Of a stretch of DNA of 64,000 nucleotides, positions 1 to 10,110 are shown one piece after another. The stretch lies in assembly GCF_006094695.1 (NCBI RefSeq), contig NZ_CP035103.1, positions 2,542,001 to 2,606,000 of the forward strand, given 5' to 3'. The stretch's first letter is position 1; each line of letters begins with the position of its first letter. The DNA comes from Kocuria rosea (GTDB taxonomy: Bacteria; Actinomycetota; Actinomycetes; Actinomycetales; Micrococcaceae). The notes beneath the pieces were generated by a model. The model saw only the letters and a program-made list of their open reading frames with translations. It was not told the DNA's origin and searched no databases. A program made the position numbers and the translations under genes.

Positions 1-38
1 CGCGGTCCGGGGAGACCCCGGGCGTCCGCCGGACGTGC

Positions 39-2117
39 TCAGCCCACGGAGAGCCGCTGCAGGGCGCCGAGCACCACCTGGCGGTCCGTGGTGGTCCACA
101 GCGGCGGCAGGGACCCGCGGAGGAAGCCGCCGTAGCGGGCGGTCGCGATCCGGGAGTCCAGGATCGCCACGACGCCCCGGTCCCCGCCCGCGCGGATGAG
201 CCGCCCGGCCCCCTGGGCGAGCCGCACGGCCGCGTGCGTCGCGGACACGGACATGAACCCGTTGCCGCCGGCCCGTTCCGCGGCGCGGCTGCGGGCGCTC
301 GCCAGCGGGTCGTCCGGGCGCGGGAAGGGGATCCGGTCGATCATCACGAGCCGGCACGAGGCCCCCGGGACGTCGACGCCCTGCCACAGGCTCATCGTGC
401 CGAACAGGCTCGTGGCCGGGTCGTCGGTGAACTCCTGGACGAGTCCCGCGAGCGAGGACTCCCCCTGGCACAGGATCGGCAGGTCGGTGCGCCCGCGGAG
501 CGCCTCGGCCGCCTCCTCCGCCGCCCGGCGGGAGGAGAAGAGCCCGAGGGCCCCGCCCCTGGAGGCCTCCAGCAGGGCCAGCATCTCGTCCAGCTGGGCC
601 TCCGTGAGCCGGCGGCCGGGCTTCTCCAGGTGCTTGGCGAGGTAGAGGATGCCCTGCTTCGGGTAGTCGAACGGGCTGCCGACGTCCACGCCCTCCCAGC
701 GCGGGGCGCCCTCGCCCCGCAGGCCGAGGGCGCCGGCGGCGGAGTCGAAGGACGAGCCGACGGACAGGGTGGCGGAGGTGAGGACCACGGTGCGCCCGTC
801 GAAGAGCCCCTCCCGCAGGGTGCCGGCCACGCTGAGCGGGGCCACGTGCAGGGTCGCCGGGTCGGTGTCCTCCGCGGGCACGTAGCCGCGGCCCGGCTCC
901 CAGCCGCCCTGGCGCGAGATCCACAGCACCTCGCGGTGCTCCTCGGCGGCGAGGATCCGCTCGGCCAGGTCGAGGACGTCGCTCACCCGGGAGCGGGCCA
1001 TCTGCCGGCCGGCGTCCCCGTCCTTCTCCCCGGGACCGGCCTTGGACTCGGTCATCACGGTGCGGGCGGCGTCCCGGATCTGGGCCACGGCCGCCGCCTG
1101 GGCGTCCCCGAGGCCGCGGTGCAGCAGCTCGGCGGGAGCGCCCATCAGGGCGGCCTCGAGGTTGGCGGCCCCGGCGGTGAGCGAGTCGGGGCTCGCGGAG
1201 GTGTGCTTGCGCGCGGACGCGGCGGCCGAGCGGACCATCGCCGCGGAGAGCTGTCCGGTGACGGCGCCCGTCACCCGGTCCTGGAGCTCGTGGGCCTCGT
1301 CGATGACCACGACGTCGTGCTCGGGCAGCACCGTGATGCCCTCGAACGCGTTGATCGCGAGCAGGGCGTGGTTGGTGATGACGATGTCGGCCTCACCGGC
1401 CCGCTGCTTGGCGAGCTCCGCGAAGCAGTCCTCGACCAGGGGACAGCTGCGGCCCAGGCACTCCTTGGCCGTGACCGACACCTGGCGCCAGGCGCGGTCG
1501 CTGACCCCGGGGAGCACCTCGTCCCGGTCGCCGGTCCCGGTCTCGCGGGCCCACTCGCGCAGGCGCTGGACCTCCTGCCCCAGCCGCCCGGGGTTCTCGG
1601 CGGCCTCGGGCTGCGGCGGGCCGGGGTGCGGGGCGGCGTCGGGCAGCGCGAAGAGCGCGCCGGGCTCGTCGTCGGACGGGTAGCCGCCCTCGATCTTGTG
1701 CAGGCACGCGTAGTTGCTACGGCCCTTGAGCAGGGCCACGTCCACGTCCCGCTCGAGCTCGCCCTCGAGGGCGGCCAGCAGGCGCGGCACGTCCCGGCCG
1801 ACGATCTGCGACTGCAGCGCGAGCGTCGCGGTGGCCACGACCACCGGCTTGTCCGCGCGCTGGGCGTGCTCCACGAGCGGGGCCAGGTACGCGAGGGACT
1901 TGCCGGTGCCGGTCCCCGCCTGGACCAGCAGGTGCCGGCCCCGGTCCAGGGCCTCGGCCACCTTGGCGGTCATCAGCCGCTGCCCGTCCCGGACCTGCCC
2001 GCCCATCGCGGTCACGGCGGTGTCCAGCAGGGCCAGGGAGTCCTTGGCCCCGGGCAGGGTCTCCGGGCGCACGCCCGAGACGTCGTGCCCGGACTCGTCC
2101 ACGAATGCGGCGGCCAC
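39..2117 (-). CDS. dinG: DinG/XPD-type ATP-dependent DNA helicase
   Basis: Superfamily 2 iron-sulfur helicase of the DinG/XPD group, expected to unwind DNA 5' to 3' during repair. Visible motifs: Walker A AGTGTGKS at about residues 67-74, four cysteines that fit a 4Fe-4S cluster (C138, C220, C225, C231), a DEAH box at 273-276, and C-terminal motifs VLTSATL, SLWQGVDVPG and QGAGRLIR. The 692 residues match actinobacterial DinG. The start is GTG, 4 bases after the hflX stop, so the two are probably co-transcribed and translationally coupled. The ribosome site is weak. Function by homology is firm; the in vivo substrate (R-loops, G-quadruplexes) cannot be read from the sequence. Confidence 0.9.
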   Translation of the reverse strand: MAAAFVDESGHDVSGVRPETLPGAKDSLALLDTAVTAMGGQVRDGQRLMTAKVAEALDRGRHLLVQAGTGTGKSLAYLAPLVEHAQRADKPVVVATATLALQSQIVGRDVPRLLAALEGELERDVDVALLKGRSNYACLHKIEGGYPSDDEPGALFALPDAAPHPGPPQPEAAENPGRLGQEVQRLREWARETGTGDRDEVLPGVSDRAWRQVSVTAKECLGRSCPLVEDCFAELAKQRAGEADIVITNHALLAINAFEGITVLPEHDVVVIDEAHELQDRVTGAVTGQLSAAMVRSAAASARKHTSASPDSLTAGAANLEAALMGAPAELLHRGLGDAQAAAVAQIRDAARTVMTESKAGPGEKDGDAGRQMARSRVSDVLDLAERILAAEEHREVLWISRQGGWEPGRGYVPAEDTDPATLHVAPLSVAGTLREGLFDGRTVVLTSATLSVGSSFDSAAGALGLRGEGAPRWEGVDVGSPFDYPKQGILYLAKHLEKPGRRLTEAQLDEMLALLEASRGGALGLFSSRRAAEEAAEALRGRTDLPILCQGESSLAGLVQEFTDDPATSLFGTMSLWQGVDVPGASCRLVMIDRIPFPRPDDPLASARSRAAERAGGNGFMSVSATHAAVRLAQGAGRLIRAGGDRGVVAILDSRIATARYGGFLRGSLPPLWTTTDRQVVLGALQRLSVG

Positions 2118-2121
2118 GCGC

Positions 2122-3750
2122 TCAGGCGCTCTCGGCGCCGAAGCCGGGAGCGCGCTCGGGGGCGAACTCCGCGAGCTCGGCCGCGAGGTCCTCGCGGACC
2201 TTCACGAGCAGGTGGGTGCCCTCGGGCAGGTGCTCGGTGCGCAGGATCTCCGCGTCCCAGTCGTGCAGCCGGCTGACCACGTCCCCGCGCTGGTAGGGGA
2301 CGAGCAGGTCCAGCACCGTCTCGGGCCGCGGGATGGACTCGCTGATCCGCTGCCGCAGCTCCTCGATGCCCTCCCCGGTGCGGGCCGAGACCACCACCAC
2401 GTTGCGCTCGCGCTGCTTGATCCGCTCGACCACGAACGGGTCGGCGGCGTCCACCTTGTTCAGGGCGATGATCTCGGGGATGTTCTGCGCGTCGATGTCC
2501 GTGAAGACCTGGCGCACCGCGCGGATCTGGCCCTCCGGGTCCGGGTGGGAGGCGTCCACCACGTGCAGGATGAGGTCGGAGTCGGCGACCTCCTCCAAGG
2601 TGGAGCGGAACGCCTCGACGAGCTGCGTGGGCAACGACCGGACGAAGCCGACCGTGTCCGAGAGCGTGTAGCCGATGCCGTCCGGTGTCTGCGCGCGGCG
2701 GACCGTGGGGTCCAGGGTGGCGAACAGGGCGTTCTCCACGAGCACGCCCGCGTCCGTGAGCCGGTTCAGCAGCGAGGACTTGCCCGCGTTGGTGTAGCCG
2801 GCGATCGCCACCGAGGGCACGGAGTGGCGGCGGCGGTTGAGCCGCTTGGTCTCGCGCGCCGGCTTCATCGCGGCGATCTCACGCCGCAGCTTGGCCATGC
2901 GGGTGCGGATGCGCCGGCGGTCCAGCTCGATCTTGGTCTCACCGGGGCCGCGGGAGCCGATGCCCTCACCGGCGGCGGCGCGACCGCCGGCCTGGCGGGA
3001 CAGGGACTCGCCCCAGCCGCGCAGGCGCGGGAGCAGGTACTCGAGCTGGGCGAGCTCGACCTGGGCCTTGCCCTCCTTGGACTTGGCGTGCTGGGCGAAG
3101 ATGTCGAGGATCAGACCCGTGCGGTCGATGACCTTGACCTTCACGACGTCCTCCAGCCCGCGCCGCTGGGAGGGGGCGAGCTCGGAGTCGACGACGACGG
3201 TGTCCGCGCCGGTCGCGGCGACGATGTCCCGCAGCTCCTTGGCCTTGCCCGAGCCCAGGTACGTGGCCGGGTCCGGCTTGAGCCGGCGCTGGACGATGCC
3301 GTCCAGCACCTCGGAGCCCGCGGTCTCGGCGAGCGCGGCCAGTTCGCGCAGGGAGTTCTCGGCCTCCGCGAGCGTGCCCTCCGTCCACAGCCCGGCCAGC
3401 ACCACGCGCTCCAGGCGCAGCTGGCGGTACTCGAGCTCGGTGACGTCCTCGAGCTCGGTGGACAGGCCCGCGACGCGGCGCAGCGCGCGGCGCTCCTCGA
3501 GGTCCTGCTGGTCGCCGTCGTGGACGGTGTGCCCGTCCTCGGCGTCGGCCAGCTCCCGGGCCCGGCCGGAGAACCGGCCCGGCGCGGTGGAGTCGTCCTC
3601 GGGGGCGGTGTCCTGCCCGGCGGCCTGCTCCCGGGCCCGGGCCCGGGACAGCACGCGCTCGACGACGTCCTCCAGATCCTGCCGGCTCAGGCCGTTCTCG
3701 GGCTCCGCGGCGTCGCGGGGCTCGGCAGGGGTTTCACGGGGGTGGGTCAT
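2122..3750 (-). CDS. hflX: GTPase HflX
   Basis: Ribosome-associated GTPase that splits stalled or heat-damaged 70S ribosomes. The N-terminal HflX domain is followed by the signature GSRGPGETKIELDRRRI and a G domain with G1 GYTNAGKSSL, G3 DTVGF and G4 NKVD. At 542 residues it is longer than many homologues because of a charged, low-complexity N-terminal 90 residues. ATG is preceded by AAAGGA at a good distance. First gene of a two-gene unit with dinG. Confidence 0.93.
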   Translation of the reverse strand: MTHPRETPAEPRDAAEPENGLSRQDLEDVVERVLSRARAREQAAGQDTAPEDDSTAPGRFSGRARELADAEDGHTVHDGDQQDLEERRALRRVAGLSTELEDVTELEYRQLRLERVVLAGLWTEGTLAEAENSLRELAALAETAGSEVLDGIVQRRLKPDPATYLGSGKAKELRDIVAATGADTVVVDSELAPSQRRGLEDVVKVKVIDRTGLILDIFAQHAKSKEGKAQVELAQLEYLLPRLRGWGESLSRQAGGRAAAGEGIGSRGPGETKIELDRRRIRTRMAKLRREIAAMKPARETKRLNRRRHSVPSVAIAGYTNAGKSSLLNRLTDAGVLVENALFATLDPTVRRAQTPDGIGYTLSDTVGFVRSLPTQLVEAFRSTLEEVADSDLILHVVDASHPDPEGQIRAVRQVFTDIDAQNIPEIIALNKVDAADPFVVERIKQRERNVVVVSARTGEGIEELRQRISESIPRPETVLDLLVPYQRGDVVSRLHDWDAEILRTEHLPEGTHLLVKVREDLAAELAEFAPERAPGFGAESA

Positions 3751-3781
3751 GGTTCCTTTCGGACGGGATGCTGATCAGTAC

Positions 3782-3787
3782 ATTCTA
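3782..3787 (-). promoter_or_regulatory. Candidate -10 element for hflX
   Basis: TAGAAT on the minus strand, about 32 bases upstream of the hflX ATG in an otherwise GC-rich divergent spacer. No convincing -35 hexamer is seen at the expected distance, so the call rests on the AT-rich hexamer and its position only. Confidence 0.3.
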
Positions 3788-3790
3788 GTG

Positions 3791-3831
3791 GCGGAGCCGG
3801 ACATCCCGGCGTCGGAGCCGGGCGTCCCGGC
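3791..3831. repeat. Imperfect 20/21-bp direct repeat between hflX and the methyltransferase gene
   Basis: Two adjacent copies share the pattern CGGAGCCGG followed after two or three bases by TCCCGGC (3791-3810 and 3811-3831). It lies in the divergent spacer just upstream of the candidate hflX -10. It could be an operator or simple sequence drift. Confidence 0.45.
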
Positions 3832-3890
3832 GGGGTCCGCGCCGGTTCCCGGTGCGTGCGGGGCGGGCGCTGTCGGTAGCATGGGGCGCT

Positions 3891-4553
3891 ATGGCACCGC
3901 CTCCCGACTCCCCCGATCCCGTGGCCGGCCCGGCGACCCCCAACCCGGGGACCGAGCACTACTTCTCCGAGGACCCCTCGGTCCCCGAGGTGCGGCGGTC
4001 CGTGGCCGTGCGGCTGCGGGGGCGGGAGGTCTCGCTGCAGACCTCCAACGGGGTGTTCAGTCCGCGGGGTCTCGACAAGGGAACGTCCGTGCTGCTGGAA
4101 AATGTTCCCGACCCCGCCGGGGCGGAGCTCCTGGACATCGGTTGCGGGTGGGGCCCGATCGCGCTGAGCCTGGCCGGGGCCGCCCCGGGGGCCCGGGTCA
4201 CGGCCGTGGACGTCAACGAGCGCTCGCTCGGGCTCACCCGGGACAACGCGGCGGCCCTGGGCCTGACCGGCGTGGAGGCGCTGCTGCCGGAGCAGGTGCC
4301 CGCGGAGCGGCGCTTCGACACCATCTGGTCCAATCCGCCCATCCGGATCGGCAAGCAGCAGCTGCACGAGCTGCTCCTCCAGTGGCTGCCGCGGCTGGCC
4401 GAGGGCGGCACGGCGTGGCTGGTGGTGCAGAAGAACCTCGGGGCGGACTCGCTGCAGAAGTGGCTCGGCACCGCGCTGGGCGCCGCCTTCCGGGTCTCCC
4501 GGCACACGACCGACAAGGGGTTCCGGGTCCTGCTCGTCGAACGGCGGGACTGA
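3891..4553 (+). CDS. RsmC-like small-domain SAM methyltransferase
   Basis: Class I methyltransferase of the small-methyltransferase family (RsmC/RlmG relatives), which modify guanine N2 in rRNA. Motif I reads LLDIGCGWGPIALSL at about residues 80-94 and the catalytic-type motif is NPPIRIGK. At 220 residues it corresponds to the catalytic half only; the N-terminal pseudo-methyltransferase half of E. coli RsmC is absent, as is usual in actinobacteria. I chose ATG 3891 over the upstream GTG at 3852 because the intervening residues do not look conserved. It is divergent from hflX and convergent with dapF. The exact target base is not known. Confidence 0.8.
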   Translation: MAPPPDSPDPVAGPATPNPGTEHYFSEDPSVPEVRRSVAVRLRGREVSLQTSNGVFSPRGLDKGTSVLLENVPDPAGAELLDIGCGWGPIALSLAGAAPGARVTAVDVNERSLGLTRDNAAALGLTGVEALLPEQVPAERRFDTIWSNPPIRIGKQQLHELLLQWLPRLAEGGTAWLVVQKNLGADSLQKWLGTALGAAFRVSRHTTDKGFRVLLVERRD

Positions 4554-4581
4554 GCGACCGGCACCGGGCCGCCCCCACAAA

Positions 4582-4651
4582 CCTCGGGCCTCAGGCCTCA
4601 GGCCTCGGGCCTCAGGCCTCAGGCCTCAGGCCTCAGGCCTCAGGCCTCAGA
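4582..4651. repeat. Ten-copy 7-bp tandem array (CCTCAGG/CCTCGGG)
   Basis: Unit CCTCAGG is repeated head to tail about ten times; copies 1 and 4 read CCTCGGG and the last reads CCTCAGA. The array fills the space between the convergent methyltransferase and dapF genes and its last unit contains the dapF stop codon (TCA at 4647-4649 on the plus strand). Every copy fits CCTNAGG or a one-base variant and each junction makes AGGCCT, so both strands can form short hairpins. It may act as a bidirectional terminator; it is also a likely site of copy-number change. Confidence 0.9.
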
Positions 4652-5636
4652 CGAAGGTGCCGTCGGCCACCAGCACGGCCGGTCCGGCCAGCACCACGTG
4701 CTCGGCGCCGTCGGGCGCCGGGACGAACGTCACGGAGACGATCCCGCCGGGCACCTGCACGAGCCACTGGTCGGGGGCCGTGGCGCCGACCCAGAAGCGG
4801 GTCGCGGCCGCCGCGGCGCACGCGCCCGTCCCGCAGGACTGGGTCTCGCCCACGCCGCGCTCGTGCACGCGCATCCGCACCCGGCCCACGCCGTCGTCGT
4901 CGCCGTCGGCGGGGACCACGAACTCGACGTTGGTCCCGTCCACGGGCTCCGGGCGCACGACGGGGGCGGTGTGCAGCCCGAGCTGGTCCAGCTTCTCCCC
5001 CTCCGCGAGCGCCACGACGGTGTGCGGGTTGCCCATGCCGATCGACAGCGCGGGGCGGGGCACCTTCAGCCCCTCGGCGGTCACGACGGCGTCCGAGCCG
5101 CGGGACCGGGCCGCGTCCCCGTCGAGGAAGGTCCACGGCCCCATGTCCACGGCGTAGCCGGAGTCGGTGCGGGCCACGGTCTTCACCCCGGCGCGGGTGC
5201 CGATGCGCAGCACGTCCCCCTCGGGGACCGCGGCAAGGCCCCGCTGGAGCAGGTAGTGGACGAAGACCCGGACCCCGTTGCCGCACATCTCGGCGACGGA
5301 GCCGTCGTTGTTGCGGTAGTCCATGAACCACTCGGCGTCCGGCGCGGCCTCGAGGACGGCCCGCCCCTCGGGGATCGCCTCGGAGCGCACGGCGCGGATC
5401 AGCCCGTCCCCCCCGATGCCGCGGTGGCGGTCGCACACCAGGGTCACCAGCTCGGCGTCCAGGGCCAGCTCCGCGTGCGGGTCGGTCAGCAGCACGAAGT
5501 CGTTGCCCGTGCCGTGGCCCTTGGCGAAGGCGCGGCCCCGGAGCTCCCCCCAGGGGCCGGCGTCGGCGCCGGGGGCGGTGTCCGGGGCGGGGCGGGTGTC
5601 CTCGTGCTGGGCGGTGGGGCTCTGGGCGGAAGTCAC
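4647..5636 (-). CDS. dapF: Diaminopimelate epimerase
   Basis: Converts LL- to meso-diaminopimelate for lysine and peptidoglycan synthesis. The two catalytic cysteines are visible in EMCGNGVRVF (C118) and QSCGTGACAAA (C268), and the N-terminal KGHGTGNDFV motif is intact. The protein has 329 residues, with a 30-residue acidic N-terminal extension if the GTG at 5636 is the start. Its stop codon lies in the first unit of the heptamer array. It ends the recA-recX-miaB-miaA-dapF run. Confidence 0.93.
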   Translation of the reverse strand: MTSAQSPTAQHEDTRPAPDTAPGADAGPWGELRGRAFAKGHGTGNDFVLLTDPHAELALDAELVTLVCDRHRGIGGDGLIRAVRSEAIPEGRAVLEAAPDAEWFMDYRNNDGSVAEMCGNGVRVFVHYLLQRGLAAVPEGDVLRIGTRAGVKTVARTDSGYAVDMGPWTFLDGDAARSRGSDAVVTAEGLKVPRPALSIGMGNPHTVVALAEGEKLDQLGLHTAPVVRPEPVDGTNVEFVVPADGDDDGVGRVRMRVHERGVGETQSCGTGACAAAAATRFWVGATAPDQWLVQVPGGIVSVTFVPAPDGAEHVVLAGPAVLVADGTFV

Positions 5637-5686
5637 CCGGCCATGATACGCGGACCCGGCCGCCGGTCCGCGGTCCGGCCCGCGGT

Positions 5687-6607
5687 TCAGCCCCCGGCCG
5701 CGACCCGTTCGACGACGTCCACGGCGCGCCCCGCGAGGCCGGGCGCGGACGGGTCCAGCCAGTGCACCCGGGGGTCCGCACGGAACCAGGTCCGCTGGCG
5801 GCGGGCGAAGCGGCGGGTGGCCACCACGGTGGCCTCGACCGCCTCCGCCACGGTGGCGCGGCCGTCCACCACGTCCAGGAACTGGCCGTAGCCCAGGGCC
5901 CGGGAGGCCGTGCGCCCCTCGCGCAGCCCGCGGGCCGCCAGGGCGCGCACCTCGGTCTCCAGGCCGGCCTCGACCATGGCCCCGACCCGGCGGGCGAGCC
6001 GGTCGTGCAGCGCGGCACGCTCGAGGTCCAGACCGATCTGCACCGTGGGCTCCACGTGCTCGCGGCGGGGCATGAAGGACGTGAACGGGCGGCCCGTGAG
6101 CTCCCACACCTCCAGGGCGCGCACCAGCCGCCGCTCGTCCTGCAGCCGGGCGGCGGACGCCGGATCCACCTGGCGCAGCCGCTCCCGCAGGGCACCGGGG
6201 CCCCGCGCCGCGAGCTCGTCCTCGATCCGGGCCCGCACCGCGGGATCGGTGCCGGGCAGCTCGAGCACGTCCAGGGCCGCGCGCACGTAGAGCCCCGAGC
6301 CGCCCACCAGGACGGGGACCCGGCCGCGGGCGCGGATCTGCGCGAATCGGGTCCGGGCGGCGCCCTGGAAGTCCGCGACCGAGGCCTCCTCCGTGACGTC
6401 GAGGACGTCGAGGAGGTGGTGGGGCACCCCGCGCCGCTCCTCCGCGGTCGCCTTGGCGGTGCCGATGTCCATCCCGCGGTAGAACTGCATGGAGTCGGCG
6501 TTGACGACCTCCCCGCCCAGCCGCAGGGCGAGCTCGACGCCCAGGGCGGTCTTGCCGGTGCCCGTGGGCCCGACGACGGCGAGAACCGGCAGCTCCGAGC
6601 GGGTCAC
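5687..6607 (-). CDS. miaA: tRNA dimethylallyltransferase
   Basis: Transfers a dimethylallyl group to A37 of tRNAs reading UNN codons. P-loop [10 protein letters not shown] lies near the N terminus and is followed by [17 protein letters not shown] and [15 protein letters not shown] motifs (here [11 protein letters not shown]). 306 residues, normal for the family. The GTG start shares four bases (GTGA) with the miaB stop, which fixes the start and indicates translational coupling. miaB acts on the product of this enzyme. Confidence 0.93.
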   Translation of the reverse strand: MTRSELPVLAVVGPTGTGKTALGVELALRLGGEVVNADSMQFYRGMDIGTAKATAEERRGVPHHLLDVLDVTEEASVADFQGAARTRFAQIRARGRVPVLVGGSGLYVRAALDVLELPGTDPAVRARIEDELAARGPGALRERLRQVDPASAARLQDERRLVRALEVWELTGRPFTSFMPRREHVEPTVQIGLDLERAALHDRLARRVGAMVEAGLETEVRALAARGLREGRTASRALGYGQFLDVVDGRATVAEAVEATVVATRRFARRQRTWFRADPRVHWLDPSAPGLAGRAVDVVERVAAGG

Positions 6608-8133
6608 CGGACGGGGAGGCCCGGCATGCCCAGGCTCACGGGCCCGGGACCGGCGGCGCCCGGGGCGGCGGGGACCCCGCAGGACTCGGCCTGGCGGCGG
6701 TCCCAGGCGTCCCCGGCCCGCGAGCGCCGCAGCGCGTAGTCCTGCGGGGACCGGGGGTCGGCGACGAGGTGGTAGGCGGCGGCGCCAGTGACGCCGACCG
6801 TCACGAAGTCGCCGGGCCGCGGGACCTCGGCGCCCTCCGGGACGGAGAAGTGGACGAGCCGCTGGTCCCGCGCGCGGCCCGAGAGCCGGTGGGTCTGCTC
6901 GGACTTCTTGCCGGCCTCCGCGGTGACGAGCAGCTCGACCTGCCGGCCGACCACCGCCCGGTTCTCCTCCGCCGCGATCCGGTCCTGCAGCGCCACCAGC
7001 CGCTCGAAGCGCTCCTGCACCACGGCCTTCGGCACCTGGTCCGCCATCTCCCCCGCGGGGGTGCCGGGCCGGACGGAGTACTGGAACGTGTACGCCGAGG
7101 AGAAGCGGGAGGCCGCCACGACGTCGAGGGTGGCCTGGAAGTCCTCCTCGGTCTCCCCCGGGAAGCCCACGATGATGTCCGTGGTGATCGCGGCCTCCGG
7201 GATGCGCTCGCGGACCGTGTCCAGGATCCCGAGGAACCGCTTCGAGCGGTAGGAGCGGCGCATCTCCTTGAGGATCCGGTCGGAGCCGGACTGCAGGGGC
7301 ATGTGCAGCTGCGGCATGACGTTGGGGGTCTCCGCCATGGCGTCGATGACGTCGTCGGTGAACGCGGCCGGGTGCGGGCTGGTGAAGCGCACGCGCTCCA
7401 GGCCCTCGATCTGCCCGCACGCCCGCAGCAGCTTGGCGAACGCCCCGCGGTCCCCGAACTCCACGCCGTAGGAGTTCACGTTCTGCCCCAGGAGCGTGAC
7501 CTCGACCGCCCCGTCGTCCACGAGGGCCTGCACCTCGGCGAGGACCTCCCCGGGCCGCCGGTCCTTCTCCTTGCCGCGCAGGGACGGGACGATGCAGAAC
7601 GTGCAGGTGTTGTTGCAGCCCACGGAGATCGAGACCCACCCCGAGTAGGCGCTGTCCCGCTTGGTGGGCAGCGTCGAGGGGAACACCTCGAGGGCGTCGA
7701 GGATCTCCAGCTGCGCCTCGGCATTGTGCCGCGAGCGCTCCAGCAGGGCGGGCAGGGAGCCGATGTTGTGGGTGCCGAAGACGACGTCCACCCACGGCGC
7801 CCGCTCGAGGATGGTGTCCTGGTCCTTCTGCGCGAGGCAGCCGCCGACGGCGATCTGCAGGTCCTTGTTGCGCTTCTTGGCGGGCACGAGCTGGCCGAGG
7901 TTGCCGTAGAGCTTGTTGTCGGCGTTCTCGCGCACGGCGCACGTGTTGAACACCACGAGGTCCGGCTCGCCGCCGGCGGCGGGGACGTAGCCGGCGGCCT
8001 CGAGCAGGCCCGTGATCCGCTCGGAGTCGTGGACGTTCATCTGGCACCCGAACGTGCGCACCTCGTAGGAGCGCGGGGCGGGCGCGCCGGAGGACGCGGT
8101 CGGGTCCGGGGAAAGGGCTGCGGGGGTCGACAT
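6604..8133 (-). CDS. miaB: tRNA-2-methylthio-N6-dimethylallyladenosine synthase
   Basis: Radical-SAM methylthiotransferase acting on i6A37 of tRNA. The N-terminal cluster cysteines are C30 ([11 protein letters not shown]), C65 (NTCAVREN) and C99 (GGCLAQ). The radical-SAM CxxxCxxC is C173/C177/C180 in [10 protein letters not shown], followed by a TRAM domain. ATG at 8133 is chosen over 8166 because the extra 11 residues are not conserved-looking and would overlap the recX stop. A C-terminal tail of about 40 residues rich in G, P and A follows the TRAM domain. Confidence 0.93.
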   Translation of the reverse strand: MSTPAALSPDPTASSGAPAPRSYEVRTFGCQMNVHDSERITGLLEAAGYVPAAGGEPDLVVFNTCAVRENADNKLYGNLGQLVPAKKRNKDLQIAVGGCLAQKDQDTILERAPWVDVVFGTHNIGSLPALLERSRHNAEAQLEILDALEVFPSTLPTKRDSAYSGWVSISVGCNNTCTFCIVPSLRGKEKDRRPGEVLAEVQALVDDGAVEVTLLGQNVNSYGVEFGDRGAFAKLLRACGQIEGLERVRFTSPHPAAFTDDVIDAMAETPNVMPQLHMPLQSGSDRILKEMRRSYRSKRFLGILDTVRERIPEAAITTDIIVGFPGETEEDFQATLDVVAASRFSSAYTFQYSVRPGTPAGEMADQVPKAVVQERFERLVALQDRIAAEENRAVVGRQVELLVTAEAGKKSEQTHRLSGRARDQRLVHFSVPEGAEVPRPGDFVTVGVTGAAAYHLVADPRSPQDYALRRSRAGDAWDRRQAESCGVPAAPGAAGPGPVSLGMPGLPVR

Positions 8134-8162
8134 CACCGGACAATTGTACGGGGCGGTCCCGG

Positions 8163-8795
8163 TCACGGGGTCTCCGGGTGTTCCTCGCCCATCTCGTCGT
8201 CCCGGACCGCGGCACCGGAGCGCGCCTCGAGCTCCTCCTTCACCACGGCGAAGGCCAGCCCGGGCGGGTAGCCCTTGCGCCCGAGCATCCCGACCAGCCG
8301 CCGCACGGCCTTGTCCCGCTCGGCGCGGTCGGTGAGCTCGGCCCCGGCGGGGAGCTTGCGGCGCACCAGCTCGGCGGCGTCCGCCCGCTCGTCCTCGTCG
8401 GTGCGCTGCTCGAGCGCCGACTCGGCGATCTCCCCCGTGACGCCGCGGGTGGCCAGCTCCCGCCGGATCGCGGACCGGGAGAGCTTGCGGGAGCCGGCCC
8501 GGGAGCGGACGTAGAGCTCCGCGAACTGGGCGTCGTCGACGAGGTCGACCTCCTCGAACCGGTCCAGCACCTCCCGGGCAACGTCCTCGGGGACGTTGCG
8601 GTCGGCGAGCTTGTCCTCGAGCTGCTTGCGGCTCTTCGCCGAGGCGGTGAGCTGGCGCAGGACGATCGCCCGGGCCACCTCCCGGGCGTCCGGCTCGGGG
8701 TCCTGGGCCGGGGACGACGACGCCGCCGGGCCCTCCGGCCCGCGGTGGCGGGCGGAGGACCGGCGGCGCCGGCGGTCGTACGGGCTCTCGGTCAC
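8163..8795 (-). CDS. recX: Regulatory protein RecX
   Basis: Modulator that binds RecA filaments and restrains recombinase activity. 210 residues of mostly helical three-repeat RecX sequence, with [23 protein letters not shown] and [19 protein letters not shown] motifs, after a basic 35-residue N-terminal tail. GTG start 8 bases after the recA stop, so it is co-transcribed with recA and shares its SOS control. Confidence 0.9.
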   Translation of the reverse strand: MTESPYDRRRRRSSARHRGPEGPAASSSPAQDPEPDAREVARAIVLRQLTASAKSRKQLEDKLADRNVPEDVAREVLDRFEEVDLVDDAQFAELYVRSRAGSRKLSRSAIRRELATRGVTGEIAESALEQRTDEDERADAAELVRRKLPAGAELTDRAERDKAVRRLVGMLGRKGYPPGLAFAVVKEELEARSGAAVRDDEMGEEHPETP

Positions 8796-8803
8796 GGACC
8801 CGC

Positions 8804-9916
8804 TCAGAAGGCCGGGCCGGCGACCTCGGTGGGCAGCCCGGTCACGGGCTGCTCCTCCGCGGTCTCCTCGGCGGTCTCCGGCTCCTCGACGACCCCGAGC
8901 TTCACCAGGATCCGGCGCTCGATCTCCTCGGCCAGCTCCGGGTTGTCCTTGAGGAACCGGCGCGAGTTCTCCTTGCCCTGCCCCAGCTGGTCGCCCTCGT
9001 AGGTGAACCACGCCCCGGACTTCTTGACGATGCCGTGCTCCACGCCCATGTCGATGAGCCCGCCCTCGGTGGAGATGCCCTCCCCGTAGAGGATGTCGAA
9101 CTCGGCCTGCTTGAAGGGCGGCGCCATCTTGTTCTTGACGATCTTGGCGCGGGTCCGGTTGCCCACCGGGTTGGCCCCGTCCTTGAGGGTCTCGATGCGG
9201 CGCACGTCCACGCGGACCGAGGCGTAGAACTTCAGCGCCTTGCCACCGGTGGTGGTCTCGGGGCTGCCGAAGAACACCCCGATCTTCTCGCGCAGCTGGT
9301 TGATGAAGATCGCGGTGGTGTTCGAGTGGGAGAGCCGGCCGGTGATCTTGCGCAGCGCCTGGCTCATCAGGCGGGCCTGCAGGCCCACGTGGCTGTCGCC
9401 CATCTCGCCCTCGATCTCGGCCTTGGGCACCAGGGCCGCCACCGAGTCGATGACGATGATGTCGATGGATCCGGAGCCGACGAGCATGTCCATGATCTCC
9501 AGGGCCTGCTCACCGGTGTCCGGCTGCGAGACCAGCAGGCTGTCGGTGTCCACGCCGAGCTTCTCGGCGTAGGAGGGGTCGAGGGCGTGCTCGGCGTCGA
9601 TGAAGGCGGCGATCCCGCCGGCCTTCTGGACGTTGGCGACCGCGTGCAGGGCCACGGTCGTCTTGCCGGAGGACTCCGGGCCGTAGATCTCCACGACGCG
9701 CCCGCGCGGGAACCCGCCGATGCCCAGCGCGACGTCCATCGCGATGGACCCGGTGGGGATGGTCTCGATCTTGGTCGCCGGACGGTCGCCCAGGCGCATG
9801 ACCGAGCCCTTGCCGTAGTTCTTGTCGATCTGCGCGAGAACGGTCTCGAGAGCCTTCTCGCGGTCGCTGCCGAACTGCTGGTCGGCGCTCTGCTTGTTGC
9901 TGCCCTTGGCTGCCAT
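8804..9916 (-). CDS. recA: Recombinase RecA
   Basis: Central strand-exchange ATPase and LexA co-protease. Walker [10 protein letters not shown] is at about 79-87, followed by Walker [14 protein letters not shown] and the DNA-binding loop [17 protein letters not shown]. 370 residues with the usual acidic C-terminal tail. No intein is present. Starts at ATG 9916. A LexA-like palindrome lies about 175 bases upstream. Followed by recX. Confidence 0.97.
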   Translation of the reverse strand: MAAKGSNKQSADQQFGSDREKALETVLAQIDKNYGKGSVMRLGDRPATKIETIPTGSIAMDVALGIGGFPRGRVVEIYGPESSGKTTVALHAVANVQKAGGIAAFIDAEHALDPSYAEKLGVDTDSLLVSQPDTGEQALEIMDMLVGSGSIDIIVIDSVAALVPKAEIEGEMGDSHVGLQARLMSQALRKITGRLSHSNTTAIFINQLREKIGVFFGSPETTTGGKALKFYASVRVDVRRIETLKDGANPVGNRTRAKIVKNKMAPPFKQAEFDILYGEGISTEGGLIDMGVEHGIVKKSGAWFTYEGDQLGQGKENSRRFLKDNPELAEEIERRILVKLGVVEEPETAEETAEEQPVTGLPTEVAGPAF

Positions 9917-10090
9917 GGTCCACCTCGTGTTCGGGGGGTTCCGCCGGTGCGGCCGGAACCGTTGCTGCTGGTCTTTTCGTGTTCCACGGTATCGCCGTGG
10001 TCGGACACCGTAAGGCTTCGCGCGGGGCCTGGGGAGGAGCGGGAACCACTCTCCCGGGACGGACCGGGCTGTGCAGTCCGCGACCCGCTG

Positions 10091-10110
10091 CTTCGAATAT
10101 ACCTTCGAAG
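10091..10110. promoter_or_regulatory. LexA/SOS-box-like palindrome upstream of recA
   Basis: Perfect inverted repeat CTTCGAA-N6-TTCGAAG. The inner 16 bases (10093-10108) match the actinobacterial/Bacillus-type SOS consensus TCGAAC-N4-GTTCGA except at the two inner positions next to the spacer. It lies between DUF3046 and recA, about 175 bases from the recA start. The flanks (CGCGACC ... GGTCGCG) extend the symmetry, so a hairpin role for the DUF3046 transcript is an alternative. Confidence 0.6.

Noticed and set aside
1714..5326. Long plus-strand frames opposite dinG, hflX and dapF
   Set aside because: No recognisable protein; the opposite strand has intact GTPase, helicase and epimerase motifs.
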